Positions 1 through 9,107 of a DNA stretch of 64,000 bases are shown piece after piece. Position 1 is the first letter of the stretch. Each line of letters opens with the position of its first letter. This DNA comes from Microbacterium proteolyticum (GTDB lineage Bacteria > Actinomycetota > Actinomycetes > Actinomycetales > Microbacteriaceae), in contig NZ_JAUSZZ010000001.1 of NCBI RefSeq assembly GCF_030818075.1, positions 992,001 to 1,056,000 on the forward strand, read 5' to 3'. A program made the translations under genes and the position numbers. The notes beneath the pieces were generated by a model that was not told the DNA's origin, made no database searches, and saw only the letters and a program-made list of their open reading frames with translations.

Positions 1-1
1 C

Positions 2-358
2 GCGCTCGAGCTCGCGGGCGACGGGCTGCGTCACCTGGCCCGGACGGTGCTCGGCATCGACACCGACGGAGTCGCGCTCGACGACCTCGTGCGTCTCACC
101 GACACCCATGTCGGCACGGTGGACGAGGTCGTCGCGTCCCTGTCCGCCGATCGGACGCTCGCCGAGGCGAGCGACGTGTCGTTCCAGGTGCACTCGATCG
201 CGGCGACGCACGAGCTGACCCTCCGTTCGCTCGAGCTGCTGGCGGACGAGGTCGCTCCCCGGCTCGGATTCGCCGTCGGACCGGATGCCGCAACCGACCT
301 CCAGCGCGCGCACCGGCCGTTCGCCGCTGCATCCACTTCCTCGGAAGGCCCCGCATGA
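2..358 (+). CDS. LLM-class flavin-dependent monooxygenase, C-terminal part (5' end outside window)
   Basis: Open from the window edge in frame 2 to TGA at 356-358, so only about 118 C-terminal residues are seen. The text fits the end of a luciferase-like (FMN/F420 TIM-barrel) monooxygenase: a helix with HLARTVLGID, then GTVDEVVASL, typical of the substrate-lid end of these proteins. The next genes are a CMD-domain protein and an AhpD-like protein, a trio that recurs next to the KPN_01858 subgroup of LLM enzymes. ATG of the next gene overlaps the stop (ATGA), so the genes are translationally coupled. The substrate is unknown. The family call rests on a short fragment. Confidence 0.7.
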   Translation, partial: ALELAGDGLRHLARTVLGIDTDGVALDDLVRLTDTHVGTVDEVVASLSADRTLAEASDVSFQVHSIAATHELTLRSLELLADEVAPRLGFAVGPDAATDLQRAHRPFAAASTSSEGPA

Positions 359-978
359 GCACGACCACCGCCGACATCATCGACCTCCTGGCCGGTATCG
401 CGCCCGGCGACGCACTCGACGGTGTCCGCCGTCAGCGCGCCCAGGCGCGCGAGAACGCCCAGCGCAGCTTCGAGGCCCTGCTGGAGCCGGACGATCCGGG
501 CACCTTCTCTCTCGCGGAGCGGTATGCCGTGGCGGTCTTCGTCTCGCAGCTGCACGGCTTCGACGCAGCCACGGCGTTCTACGGCGACGTGCTGGGCGAT
601 GAGAGTCCCGAGCTGGCTCCGATCGTCACCACGGCTGCGACCGCCGCCGCGGCGACCGGCCCGTTCGGGTCGTACCGTGAACCGCGCCTCGAGCCGGAAT
701 CGACGGACGGTCCGCGATGGACACCGGATGCCGCGGTCGCCGGCGAGCTCGGTAAGCGGCTGGCCGCGGCGCTCGCGCACGCGCACCTGCTCGTGTTCCG
801 GCCCCGCGAGGCGCGCAGCGAGGCTCTGCGGGCGCTCGTGGATGCCGGGTGGGACCCGGACGCCATCGTCTCGCTGTCGCAGCTGGTCGCCTTCCTCACG
901 TTCCAGCTGCGCGTCGCGTGGGGGCTGAGAGTGCTGGCCGAGGCCGCCCCCGCCGCATCCGTCGCCGAAGGAGTCTGA
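355..978 (+). CDS. CMD-domain protein (Avi_7170-like)
   Basis: A 207-residue, mostly helical protein that starts in the ATGA overlap with the monooxygenase. It resembles the CMD-domain proteins (carboxymuconolactone decarboxylase/AhpD fold) of the Avi_7170 type: an N-terminal helix with DIIDLLAGI, a central FVSQLHGFDAATAFY and a C-terminal SLSQLVAFLTFQLRV. It contains no cysteine, so it lacks the CxxC peroxidase site that its neighbour has. Together they may form a paired catalytic/non-catalytic helper of the flavin enzyme, but no reaction is known. The family is likely; the role is open. Confidence 0.7.
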   Translation: MSTTTADIIDLLAGIAPGDALDGVRRQRAQARENAQRSFEALLEPDDPGTFSLAERYAVAVFVSQLHGFDAATAFYGDVLGDESPELAPIVTTAATAAAATGPFGSYREPRLEPESTDGPRWTPDAAVAGELGKRLAAALAHAHLLVFRPREARSEALRALVDAGWDPDAIVSLSQLVAFLTFQLRVAWGLRVLAEAAPAASVAEGV

Positions 979-979
979 C

Positions 980-1603
980 ATGACCGAGATCGTCACCGAG
1001 TACCCCCAGCTCGCTCGCCCCGACGCCTTCACGCAACGCGGGCTCGGCTGGGTGCCGTGGCTCGCCCCCGTCGCCGAGGACGAGCTGTCCGAGGCGCAAC
1101 GCGATGCCCTCATCGAACCGGCGCGCGCGAAGATGCCCTACTTCCGGTTGCTCGCCCGCGACCCCGCGGCCCTGCGCGCCCGCACCCTCACCGACCTGGA
1201 CATCTTCTACAACGTCTCCGGGGGCATCGGCCGTGCCGAGCGCGAGCTCGCCGCCGCCGCCACGTCCCGCCGCAACGGCTGCGTGTTCTGCGCGTCGGTG
1301 CACGCGGCATCCGCCACCCGGGAATCGGGTCGCGAAGCCGACGTGCAGCGCCTCCTCGACGAGGGAGTGGATGCCGATCTCGGCGACGAGAGGTGGAACG
1401 CGGTCGTCGCGGCCTCCGTCGCCCTGGCGGAGACGCCGCTCGCGTTCGGAGAGGCCGACATCGCCCGGCTTCGGGCGACCGGACTCGACGACGCCGAGAT
1501 CATCGACGTCATCGGTGGCGCGGCCTTCTTCAACTGGGCGAACCGCCTGATGCTCTCGCTCGGCGAACCCGAAGTACCCACCCCGAAGGGAGCGAAACAG
1601 TGA
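980..1603 (+). CDS. Alkylhydroperoxidase AhpD-like protein (Avi_7169-like)
   Basis: A 207-residue protein starting 2 bases after the previous stop. The AhpD/CMD signature CxxCxxxH is clear: C101, C104 and H108 in GCVFCASVHAA. In AhpD-type proteins these residues carry out thiol-based peroxide reduction with a proton relay. The upstream motif MPYFRLLARDP and the downstream GGAAFFNWANRLM are typical of the family. It may remove hydroperoxides formed by the flavin monooxygenase of the same operon, which is an inference from context. The stop codon overlaps the GTG of the next gene. Confidence 0.8.
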   Translation: MTEIVTEYPQLARPDAFTQRGLGWVPWLAPVAEDELSEAQRDALIEPARAKMPYFRLLARDPAALRARTLTDLDIFYNVSGGIGRAERELAAAATSRRNGCVFCASVHAASATRESGREADVQRLLDEGVDADLGDERWNAVVAASVALAETPLAFGEADIARLRATGLDDAEIIDVIGGAAFFNWANRLMLSLGEPEVPTPKGAKQ

Positions 1604-2247
1604 CCATCCCCACTCTCCTCGACCACGTCGTCATTGCCGGCCCCGACCTCGCCGATCTCGTCGAGTGGTTCGCCGACCGGACCGGCGTGGTGGCCGCGCC
1701 CGGAGGCGCGCACCCGACGGGGACCGCCAACGCGCTCGTCGCGCTCACCGTCGACGGGCGCCGGGGCCCGCAGTACGTCGAGCTGATCGGGCCCGATCCC
1801 GCACGCGCAGAGGCCGCCCTGCCCCGGACCTTCGGCATCGACGCGCTCTCCGTTCCCGTCGTGCAGGCGTACGCCGTCCACCCCCACGACATCGACGCGA
1901 CCGTCGCGACCGCACGGGCGGCCGGTTACGACCCCGGCGACGTGCAGCCTCTCTCGCGGCGGACGCCGGCGGGGACGCTGCTGGAATGGCGGCTGACGCG
2001 CGGGGAGCACCAGCGGCTCGACGTACCCTTCCTCATCGACTGGGGAACGACGCCGCAGCCGGGCGTGAGCGACATCCCGTCGATCGAGCTCGTCTCGTTC
2101 GTTCGGACGGAGCCCGACCCGGAACCGTTGCGCGCGACGTCGTCCGCCCTCGGCCTGGGAGACGGGGTGGCCGAGGTGCGGTCGGGCGAGGCGTCGGCGT
2201 TCCACCTCACGGTGCGGACCGCCGACGGCGCGCTGGTGACGTTGTGA
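1600..2247 (+). CDS. VOC/glyoxalase-like domain protein
   Basis: 215 residues from GTG 1600 (GTGA overlap with the previous stop); GAAGGGAG lies 9 bases upstream. An earlier in-frame start would run through the AhpD-like gene and was rejected. The opening LLDHVVIAGPDLADLVEWF is the usual first beta-alpha unit of a VOC fold, and QYVELIGPDP and GTLLEWRLT fit metal-site strands of the Glyoxalase_3-like subgroup. It is the last gene of the LLM/CMD/AhpD unit. It probably acts on a small organic substrate; no specific reaction can be assigned. Confidence 0.72.
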   Translation: MTIPTLLDHVVIAGPDLADLVEWFADRTGVVAAPGGAHPTGTANALVALTVDGRRGPQYVELIGPDPARAEAALPRTFGIDALSVPVVQAYAVHPHDIDATVATARAAGYDPGDVQPLSRRTPAGTLLEWRLTRGEHQRLDVPFLIDWGTTPQPGVSDIPSIELVSFVRTEPDPEPLRATSSALGLGDGVAEVRSGEASAFHLTVRTADGALVTL

Positions 2248-2366
2248 GACCCATGCGGTGATCGCGGGGGCGCTCGGGACGGGGTCGTCGAGATGATCGG
2301 GGGAGGGGGCCCGCTGGCGACCATCGCCCGCAGGGCCCGGGACGTGGTCGACGCCGACGACAAACG

Positions 2367-2394
2367 TTGAATTCCGACATAAGTCCGCTACACT
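2367..2394 (+). promoter_or_regulatory. Candidate sigma70-type promoter for the MFS/oxidase operon
   Basis: TTGAAT (2367-2372), 16-nt spacer, TACACT (2389-2394), about 100 bases upstream of the MFS start. This AT-richer patch is the only promoter-like pair in the 246-base gap after the VOC gene. It is read by eye, without a scoring model. Confidence 0.45.
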
Positions 2395-2493
2395 GGAGGG
2401 GACGTCGGGGCTCATCGAGTCCGTTCGCCCGGTGAGGGAGCCGGTGCGGCACACACGGTCGCGTCGATCGCCCGGTCTCACGGGCGCCCTCGC

Positions 2494-3987
2494 ATGACTC
2501 TCTCCCGCACTCGGCTGCGCGTCCTCGTCGCGGCCCTCCTCTCCGTCTCCTTCCTCGGTGCGCTCGACCACACCGTGGTCTCGACGTCGCTGGCCACGAT
2601 CGCCGGGCAGCTCGGCGCGCTCGAGCACATGAGCTGGATCATGGTCGGCTACACCCTGGCCGCCACGGTGATGCTGCCCGTGCTGGGCAAGCTCGGCGAC
2701 ATCGTGGGGCCGCGCCTCGTCTTCGTCGTGTCGCTCGTGACCTTCCTCGTCGCCTCGCTGGTGTGCGGCTTCGCCCCCGACCTCGGGTGGCTCATCGCCG
2801 CGCGGGTGCTGCAGGGTCTCGGGTCGGCCGGGCTCCAGCTGATGTCGCAGACGATCATCGCCCGCGTCACCACCGCGCGCGAGCGCCCGCGCTACATGGC
2901 GATCATCGGGGCCGCCTTCCCCATCGCGATCGTGGTCGGCCCCGTCGTCGGCGGGCTCATCACCGACTACTGGAGCTGGCCGTGGGTGTTCTGGATCAAC
3001 ATCCCGGTCGGCGTCGTCGCCCTCGTGCTCGCGGTCACGGCCGTCCCGCGGCTGCCCGGCGGCGCGCACCCGCGCTTCGACGTGCCGGGCTCGCTCGTGT
3101 TCACCGCGTCGCTGCTGGCGCTCATCCTCGCGGTGACCTGGATCGGCGACGACGCCCTGCGTCCCGCGGCGATCGCCTGCGCGGTCGGTGCGGGTGTCGG
3201 CATCCTGGCCCTCGTCGCCATCGAGCGTCGGGCCGCCGCCCCCATCTTGCCGCCGCGGATCCTGCGCGACCGCACCATCCTCGTCTGCCTCGGGCTTTCG
3301 CTCGTCGTCGGGGCGGGCCTGTTCTCGGTGGTCGCGTACGTGCCGACCTACGTGCAGATGGCGTACCGCACGAGCGCGACGGTGTCGGGTCTCGTGCCCA
3401 TCGCGACGGTGCTGGGCATGCTCGTGAGCAGCCTGCTGACCGGGTGGCTCGTCAGCCGCTCGGGGCGATACCGCCTCTATCCGATCGCGGGCACGGCGCT
3501 CGCCGCGCTCGGCCTCGTCGCGATGGCGCTGCTTCCCGCCGGCATCCCGCTGTGGGTGCCGATGGGGGTCATGGCCGCGGTGGGAATCGGGACCGGGGCC
3601 TTCACGAACCTCATCTTCGCGGTCGTGCAGAGTGCGGCCTCGCGCGACGACCTCGGCGCGGTCACCGCGACCACGAACCTCGTGCGGCAGATCGGCGCGG
3701 CCGTCGGCACCGCGGTGGTGGGCGGCGTGATCGGCTTCGCCGTCGCGGCGGGTCTTCCGGCGGGGATGGATGCCGCGACGCTCACGCCCGCCGCGGTCCG
3801 GTCGATGCCGGAAGCGTTGCAGGAGCAGATCGCGCTGGTCTATCACGACGTCTTCGCCCCCGTCTTCCTCGGGCTCGCGGCCGTCTACGCGTGCGGTGTC
3901 GTCATCGCGCTGCTGCTCCCGTCGGGACGACTGTCGGACGAGATGCCCGCGCCCGCCGCGCCCGTTGCCGGCCGCCAGCCCGTGTGA
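2494..3987 (+). CDS. MFS transporter, DHA2 type (14 TM)
   Basis: 497 residues with about 14 hydrophobic segments. The first-helix motif LGALDHTVVSTSLATIAGQL and LGKLGDIVGPR in the loop between helices 2 and 3 are hallmarks of the EmrB/QacA (DHA2) exporters. A motif-C-like glycine/proline helix (AIVVGPVVGGLI) supports a proton-driven antiporter. It is followed after 16 bases by the GMC flavoprotein, so the pair is probably one transcript. It could export an oxidised product or a toxic aglycone, or take up a glycoside; the sequence does not decide. Confidence 0.85.
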   Translation: MTLSRTRLRVLVAALLSVSFLGALDHTVVSTSLATIAGQLGALEHMSWIMVGYTLAATVMLPVLGKLGDIVGPRLVFVVSLVTFLVASLVCGFAPDLGWLIAARVLQGLGSAGLQLMSQTIIARVTTARERPRYMAIIGAAFPIAIVVGPVVGGLITDYWSWPWVFWINIPVGVVALVLAVTAVPRLPGGAHPRFDVPGSLVFTASLLALILAVTWIGDDALRPAAIACAVGAGVGILALVAIERRAAAPILPPRILRDRTILVCLGLSLVVGAGLFSVVAYVPTYVQMAYRTSATVSGLVPIATVLGMLVSSLLTGWLVSRSGRYRLYPIAGTALAALGLVAMALLPAGIPLWVPMGVMAAVGIGTGAFTNLIFAVVQSAASRDDLGAVTATTNLVRQIGAAVGTAVVGGVIGFAVAAGLPAGMDAATLTPAAVRSMPEALQEQIALVYHDVFAPVFLGLAAVYACGVVIALLLPSGRLSDEMPAPAAPVAGRQPV

Positions 3988-4003
3988 ACTCGAAGGAGAG
4001 GAC

Positions 4004-5575
4004 ATGTCCGAAACCACCATCGCCATCGTCGGCAGCGGACCGATCGGCTCCGCCTACGCGCGCGTGCTGCTCGAATCGCTGCCCGACGCGCGCGTCGTCA
4101 TGTTCGAGGCCGGCCCGCAGATCACCGAGCGTCCCGGCGAGAGCGTCCGCAACATCGCCGACCCCGACGAGAAGGCCCGGGCGCGCGAGCGGTCGCAGGG
4201 ACCGCAGTCCGGCGCGTTCCGCGATGCGCTCGGCATCCCCGCGACGGCCGTCGTCGAGGGCATGTTCACCGCCCGTCAGGGGACGCACCTGTTCGACTTC
4301 GGCGGGGAGGGATCCGCGCACGCGAGCTCGTTCCCCGCGGCCGCCGGGGCGACGAACGTCGGCGGCCAGGGATCGCACTGGACCTGCGCGATTCCGCGCC
4401 CGGCGTTCAGCGAGAAGCTCGACTTCATCGACGACGACGAGTGGGAAGACCTCGTCTCGACCGCTGAAGACCTGCTGCACAAGCAGAGCGCCGCCTTCTC
4501 TGACTCACCGGTCGGCGCGGCGATCCGCACCCTGCTCGACCGCGAGTTCGGTGCGGAGCTCCCCGAGGGGTACGGCGTGAGCACGCTCCCGGTCGCCGGT
4601 GACCCCCAGCCCGACGGCACGATGCGCTGGGCCGGCGCCGACACGGTGCTCGGTCCCCTGATCGAGCCCGGCACCGGCACCGCAGCCCGTTTCGAGCTGC
4701 GCGACCTCCACCTCGTGCGGCGCATCGCGCACGACGGCACGCACGTGCGCGGTCTCGTCGTCGAGGATCTGCGCACCCGCGAGGAATCGTTCGTCGAGGC
4801 GGATGCCGTCGTGGTCGCCGCCGACGCCTTCCGCTCGCCGCAGCTGCTGTGGGCCTCCGGCATCCGTCCCGCACCTCTGGGGCGCTACCTCACCGAGCAT
4901 CACGTGGTCATCAGCACCGTCGCGCTCGACGGCGAACGCATGAGCGCACTCGTCTCGGACGACGAGCTCGAGGCCGAGCTCGCCCGCCGCGCCACGAACC
5001 CCGCCGACCCGGTCGCCGCGGTCAACCGCATCCCGTTCTCCGAGCCCGGGCACCCGTACTCCGCCCAGATCATGTACGCCGAGAACCCGCCGTTCCCGCT
5101 CGACGCGTCGCACCCCGCATTCGAGAACCGCTGGGGGTACGTCAACATGGGCTTCGGCGTGCGCAAGTTCCCGCGGGTGGAAGACGGCGTGACGTTCTCG
5201 GACGACGAGCTCGACTACCGCGGACTGCCGAACTTCACGATCGACTACTCGCTCGACGCCGACGAGGAGCGCGAGATCGCCGAGGCGACCGAACGGCTGC
5301 GCCGCGCGGGCGACGCCCTCGGCACCTTCATCGCCGAGCCGCGGCTGCTGCCGTTCGGGTCGAGCCTGCACTTCATGGGCACGATGCGCGCGGGAACGGA
5401 TGCCGAGACCTCGGTCGCCGACCCGTACTCGCGGGTGTGGGGCTTCGACAACCTCGTGGTGGGGGGCAACGCGCTGATCCCCACCGCGAACACGATGAAC
5501 CCGACGCTGACGAGCGTGGCCATCGCCGTACGCGGGGCGCGGCATCTCGCGCAGGAGCTCGGCGCACGCGGATGA
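4004..5575 (+). CDS. GMC flavoprotein, pyranose oxidase / C-glycoside 3-oxidase-like
   Basis: 523 residues from ATG 4004, with GAAGGAGAGG 5-14 bases upstream; longer in-frame starts lie inside the MFS gene. The dinucleotide fold is at residues 7-20 (IVGSGPIGSAYA) with E36 ending strand 2. GGQGSHWTCAIP (120-131) matches the THW segment of pyranose 2-oxidases, where the histidine (H125 here) contacts or covalently binds FAD. The catalytic His/Asn pair of GMC oxidases is seen as H456 (SSLHFMGT) and N499 (TANTMNPT). Bacterial members of this branch include glucose 3-oxidases that act on C- or O-glycosides, some from Microbacterium. No C-deglycosidase gene follows here, so the substrate is an inference. 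Confidence 0.78.
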   Translation: MSETTIAIVGSGPIGSAYARVLLESLPDARVVMFEAGPQITERPGESVRNIADPDEKARARERSQGPQSGAFRDALGIPATAVVEGMFTARQGTHLFDFGGEGSAHASSFPAAAGATNVGGQGSHWTCAIPRPAFSEKLDFIDDDEWEDLVSTAEDLLHKQSAAFSDSPVGAAIRTLLDREFGAELPEGYGVSTLPVAGDPQPDGTMRWAGADTVLGPLIEPGTGTAARFELRDLHLVRRIAHDGTHVRGLVVEDLRTREESFVEADAVVVAADAFRSPQLLWASGIRPAPLGRYLTEHHVVISTVALDGERMSALVSDDELEAELARRATNPADPVAAVNRIPFSEPGHPYSAQIMYAENPPFPLDASHPAFENRWGYVNMGFGVRKFPRVEDGVTFSDDELDYRGLPNFTIDYSLDADEEREIAEATERLRRAGDALGTFIAEPRLLPFGSSLHFMGTMRAGTDAETSVADPYSRVWGFDNLVVGGNALIPTANTMNPTLTSVAIAVRGARHLAQELGARG

Positions 5576-5683
5576 GGCTCGGGTGCGGGTCGCGAGATCA
5601 CACCGTCTGCGCGAGATCACACGCTTTTCGACGCAATCGCGGGTGATCTCGGGGACAACGGGTGATCTCGGCGAGCGGGCCGA

Positions 5684-5716
5684 GCGCGGGCGGGGAGATC
5701 TCCTCCCCGCCCGCGC
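5684..5716. terminator. Bidirectional hairpin between convergent genes
   Basis: Perfect 14-bp stem (5684-5697 with 5703-5716, GCGCGGGCGGGGAG/CTCCCCGCCCGCGC) and a 5-base loop ATCTC. It sits between the ends of the plus-strand oxidase and the minus-strand GH43 gene. There is no T-tract, as is common in high-GC actinobacteria. Just upstream, GAGATCAC appears twice and GTGATCTC twice (about 5594-5669), which can form alternative pairs. Confidence 0.75.
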
Positions 5717-5738
5717 CTCCGGTGGGCCGCTCAGGCGG

Positions 5739-8684
5739 TCAGCGGCAGCTCACGGCCGCGAACGGCGCGTCCACCGTCCGGGACCCGGTGGGCCCCGCCG
5801 CCGTCACCTGGACCGACCCCGCCGCGACCGACGATGCGCGCACCGTGGTCGTGGTCGAGACCGTGGCGCCGGCTGCGACCGCGTTGTGGGTCTTCGAGCC
5901 CCACTGCGAGGTGACGGTGATGTTCGCCGCCGCATCGCTGTCGTTGGTGACACGCGTGGTCAGGACCACCTTGCCGCTGACGCACCGCGCGGACGCGACG
6001 GCCGTGACCGCGGGTCCGGGAGGAGCCGTCGCGGTGATGGTGGCCACGGCCGGGGTGGCCGCGGAGTTCGCCAGCTGGCCGCGCACCTGGACGGTGTCAC
6101 CGGCCTTCTTCAGCGACGACAGGTCGGCCGTGTCCCAGGTCACGGCGACCGTCTCACGGTGTCCGTCCTTGAAGGTCGCCTGCACCGTGCCGGGCAGGGT
6201 GACCTCGGAGGAGCCGGCGGGCACGGTCGTCGAGACCGGGTCGACCGAGGTCACCAGCAGCGAGGGGTTCCACTTCGCCGCGAGGGCGTCGCGCTCCTTC
6301 GCGGTGATCGCCAGGATCGAACCGTGTCGCGGCGATGCCGGGAGCGAGAAGCTGCTCGGGATCGTCCACTGGATGTCGCCCTCGAGGGAGTTCGTCCCCA
6401 GCGGGATGTAGCCGCGGCCGCCGTAGTTGTCGACCCACAGGAAGTACTTGTACCCGGCGCGGTCGCCCTCGTTGGCCTTGAAGATCTCGGGCCCTTCGAC
6501 CTCGGGCGTCCCGGCGTTGCGGCCGATGCAGGTGTCGATGAGCGACCAGGCACCCGACTCCGTGGTGGCGCGGAGGTTCGTCGACTTCTGCCCGATGATG
6601 TCGGGAGACGGGCACCCGCTGCTCTGCGTCGCCTTCGTGAAGCGGTAGTAGGTGTCACCCTCCTTCAGGACGGTCGAGTCGATGAGGCCGTTCCCCTGCA
6701 CCAGCCCGGCGACGTCGCGTGCCTTGAACCACGGCTGCGGCGTGGTGAAGTCACGGAAGTCGCGTGTGGTGGAGATGAGGATCTGCGGGCCGTTGCCGTC
6801 CGGCGTCGTGCGGCTGGCGTCGCTGAAGATCGTCGAGGTCCAGTAGACGGTGTACGCGCCGATGGTCTCGTCGTAGATCGCCTCGGGTGCCCAGGTCATG
6901 CCCGTGTTCGGCAGGTTGACCTCGACGTGACGCTGCTCACCCCAGTTGACCAGGTCGGTGGACTCCCAGATCTCGAGGAAGTGGCTTCCGCGATCGGTGG
7001 CGCCGCCCCAGCCGGACGTGCCCACCGACAGGTCGGTGGCGAGGAGGAAGAAGCGGTCGCCCTCCTTGGAACGGAGGATGAAGGGGTCGCGCAGACCCGT
7101 CGTGCCCTTCGTCGACGTGAGCACGGGCTGCGCGTCGTTGAGCGTCTTCCACCGCAGCGAGTCGTTGCCGTCGGAGGTGGCGAAGCGGATCTTCTCCCCC
7201 TCGACGTTGTCGCCCGTGAAGTAGGCGAACATGTAGGCGTCGAGGTCGCTCGCCGCGACCGGTGCCGCGGCCGGGACGGTGCGCGCGAGGTCGCGGGTGA
7301 CCGCGGCGGCTCCGGGCACGGTGACCGTCGCCGTCAGCGTGACCTGCGTGTCGGCGGCCGGCCGGACGACGGCACCCTTGGCGATGACGTTCGGGGCGGT
7401 GCCCGTGTCGACGCTCGAGATGACCGCCTCGTTCGACGAGGCCCAGGTGATGGTCGCGTTCGATGCGCCGGCCCGGTTCTTCGTGGCATCCACGTCGGCG
7501 CCGTTGGTGGGCAGCGTGACGTTGCCGCGGATCGGGCTCGCGAGGGCAGGGTCGGCCGCGACGGCGTCGGCGACCGCGCGGGCGAGCTCGGCCTGGGCGC
7601 TGTCGCCCTGCGCGTACGCCGGCACCTTCACGGTGATGCCGCCGCCGGCGACGGCGGTGCCGCCATGGGTGGCGGTGGGGGTCAGGATGACGGTGGCGTC
7701 GGGCGATCCGGCCGCGGGGCGCACGACTGTGCCGGTGGTGCTGACCACGCCCGGGGCGCTCGAGGTCCAGGAGATCGTGGAGCCTCCTGCGCCGGTGGTC
7801 GGCAGGGCCAGGTCGGCGGTGACGTTCGAGGTGTCGCCGAGCGAGACGGCGGCGTCGCTGCGGGCGATCGTCGCGTGCACGTCGCTCTCGGCCTGCTGCA
7901 GCTGACCCGTGGTCAGCGCCGAGGTCCAGACCTTCACGTCGTCGATGGCGCCGGCCCAGTAGGCGTCCGGCCCGTAGAACGACTTGCCCAGGTACCCCGA
8001 GAAGGTCGACGAGCCGATGGCCGCCGCGGCCGTGTGCGTGGTGGATGCCTGGCCGACGAGCGCACCGTCGAGGTAGGTGGAGACGGTCTTGCCGCCGGCC
8101 ACGACCACGGCCATGTGCACCCAGCGCGACGCCGCGACGGGGGCGGTGCCGGAGGCGCGCACCTCGTAGCCGCTCTTGATCGCGCCGTAGCCCGAGCTGC
8201 CGCACTGCGTGGTCGCCAGGATGTGGGCGTCGACGCTCGAACCGAGCGTGAACGGCCACGTGCACTGCGGCGCGCCGCTCCAGCGGATCCACGCCGACAT
8301 CGTCACGTCGGTGGTGCCGGCGGGGATGAGCCCGGGAGCGATGCGCACGTGGGGCGCGGCGGCGTTGCTGGCTCCGCCGGGGAGCGACAGAGCGAGGTCG
8401 CCCGCGGCGCCGGTGGGTCCGGCCACGCTCATGGCTCCGCCGTTGACGACGGTGCCGGCGTGGTTGCCCGGGGCGCTGTCGGCGATGATCGCACCGTCCG
8501 CGGGACGTGCGTCGATCTGGTCGAAGCCGTACTCGAGGATCGGAGCCGGCACGGTCTCCGCTGCCGTCGCGGCGGGGGTGACGACGGTGACCATCGACGC
8601 GATGCACGCCGCGGTCGCCGCAAGAGCCAATCCCGCTCTTCCTCGTCGAGAACCCGTGGTCCTCGGTCCTGCATGATTCGTCAT
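5739..8684 (-). CDS. Secreted LamG-GH43 glycosidase with C-terminal two-Cys module
   Basis: 981 residues; GAGGAGGAG precedes ATG (8684). Signal peptide 1-42, LamG/concanavalin-like domain about 46-265, two Ig-like linker domains (about 270-470), GH43 five-blade propeller about 480-800, bacterial Ig-like 805-890, and the shared C-terminal module 895-981 with C901 and C980. GH43 residues: D533 in LRDPF (base), D669 in LIDSTV (pKa modulator), E730 in VEGPEIF (acid), plus WAPEA and PRHG. It should be a secreted exo- or endo-acting arabinofuranosidase/arabinanase-type enzyme; the exact linkage is unknown. It is transcribed divergently from the next GH43 gene, and an arabinose-type operator lies 70 bases upstream. 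Confidence 0.88.
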   Translation of the reverse strand: MTNHAGPRTTGSRRGRAGLALAATAACIASMVTVVTPAATAAETVPAPILEYGFDQIDARPADGAIIADSAPGNHAGTVVNGGAMSVAGPTGAAGDLALSLPGGASNAAAPHVRIAPGLIPAGTTDVTMSAWIRWSGAPQCTWPFTLGSSVDAHILATTQCGSSGYGAIKSGYEVRASGTAPVAASRWVHMAVVVAGGKTVSTYLDGALVGQASTTHTAAAAIGSSTFSGYLGKSFYGPDAYWAGAIDDVKVWTSALTTGQLQQAESDVHATIARSDAAVSLGDTSNVTADLALPTTGAGGSTISWTSSAPGVVSTTGTVVRPAAGSPDATVILTPTATHGGTAVAGGGITVKVPAYAQGDSAQAELARAVADAVAADPALASPIRGNVTLPTNGADVDATKNRAGASNATITWASSNEAVISSVDTGTAPNVIAKGAVVRPAADTQVTLTATVTVPGAAAVTRDLARTVPAAAPVAASDLDAYMFAYFTGDNVEGEKIRFATSDGNDSLRWKTLNDAQPVLTSTKGTTGLRDPFILRSKEGDRFFLLATDLSVGTSGWGGATDRGSHFLEIWESTDLVNWGEQRHVEVNLPNTGMTWAPEAIYDETIGAYTVYWTSTIFSDASRTTPDGNGPQILISTTRDFRDFTTPQPWFKARDVAGLVQGNGLIDSTVLKEGDTYYRFTKATQSSGCPSPDIIGQKSTNLRATTESGAWSLIDTCIGRNAGTPEVEGPEIFKANEGDRAGYKYFLWVDNYGGRGYIPLGTNSLEGDIQWTIPSSFSLPASPRHGSILAITAKERDALAAKWNPSLLVTSVDPVSTTVPAGSSEVTLPGTVQATFKDGHRETVAVTWDTADLSSLKKAGDTVQVRGQLANSAATPAVATITATAPPGPAVTAVASARCVSGKVVLTTRVTNDSDAAANITVTSQWGSKTHNAVAAGATVSTTTTVRASSVAAGSVQVTAAGPTGSRTVDAPFAAVSCR

Positions 8685-8752
8685 GGTCTCCTCCTCGAGA
8701 CATGGGGTCGGGTAGCCCGCTGAGTCCCTCGGGGGAGGGGGCTCTGGCCGTT

Positions 8753-8782
8753 ACGTTATCGCTCACAATTGCGTGCCGACAA
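8753..8782 (-). promoter_or_regulatory. Promoter with AraR-type operator, for the 8684 GH43 gene
   Basis: Operator copy CGTTATCGCTCACA at 8754-8767 (10 of the 12 fixed positions of TGTTANCGNTAACA). On the minus strand TTGTCG (8782-8777), 18-nt spacer and TAACGT (8758-8753) form a promoter in which the operator covers the end of the spacer and the -10 box. Confidence 0.65.
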
Positions 8783-8918
8783 GAGTTCGAGGCAGCGGTT
8801 TCCTCCGAGAACGCCGCATGGCGCCGTCATGAGAGCCCCGCACGAGCAGCGGGTCGGCGCGGTAGCGAGACGATGCCCGTCCGGCGGGTCCCAGTCGGGC
8901 GGGGGTGGGGCGACGGCG

Positions 8919-8947
8919 TTGTGGGCCCTCGGGGTTACCGCTAACGT
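8919..8947 (+). promoter_or_regulatory. Promoter with AraR-type operator, for the 9108 GH43 gene
   Basis: Operator copy GGTTACCGCTAACG at 8933-8946 differs from the consensus only at its two outer bases. TTGTGG (8919-8924), 17-nt spacer and TAACGT (8942-8947) make a promoter whose -10 box is the right arm of the operator. Confidence 0.7.
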
Positions 8948-9107
8948 GTAGCCCAACGTCCCCCGACGACCGATGCGGGGGCGCTGACCCGAGGCGACGG
9001 AGCCCGCGGTCCTCGACCGTGATGGCGAGGAGTACCGGCGTGCTCCGCCCGATTCGGATCCCCCACCATCGCGTCACCCCCCCGCACCACACAGAGAGGT
9101 CTCATCG

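Larger units (their letters stand above)
8685..9107. other. Divergent promoter region of two GH43 genes
   Basis: A 423-base gap with no convincing gene. It holds one operator-like palindrome for each divergent gene (8754-8767 and 8933-8946). The short open frames here have no ribosome site or recognisable protein. Confidence 0.7.

Noticed and set aside
1207..4026. Long minus-strand frame (939 codons) opposite the AhpD, VOC and MFS genes
   Set aside because: Arg/Gly/Asp-rich text typical of the antisense of high-GC genes; the plus strand has recognised families with ribosome sites.
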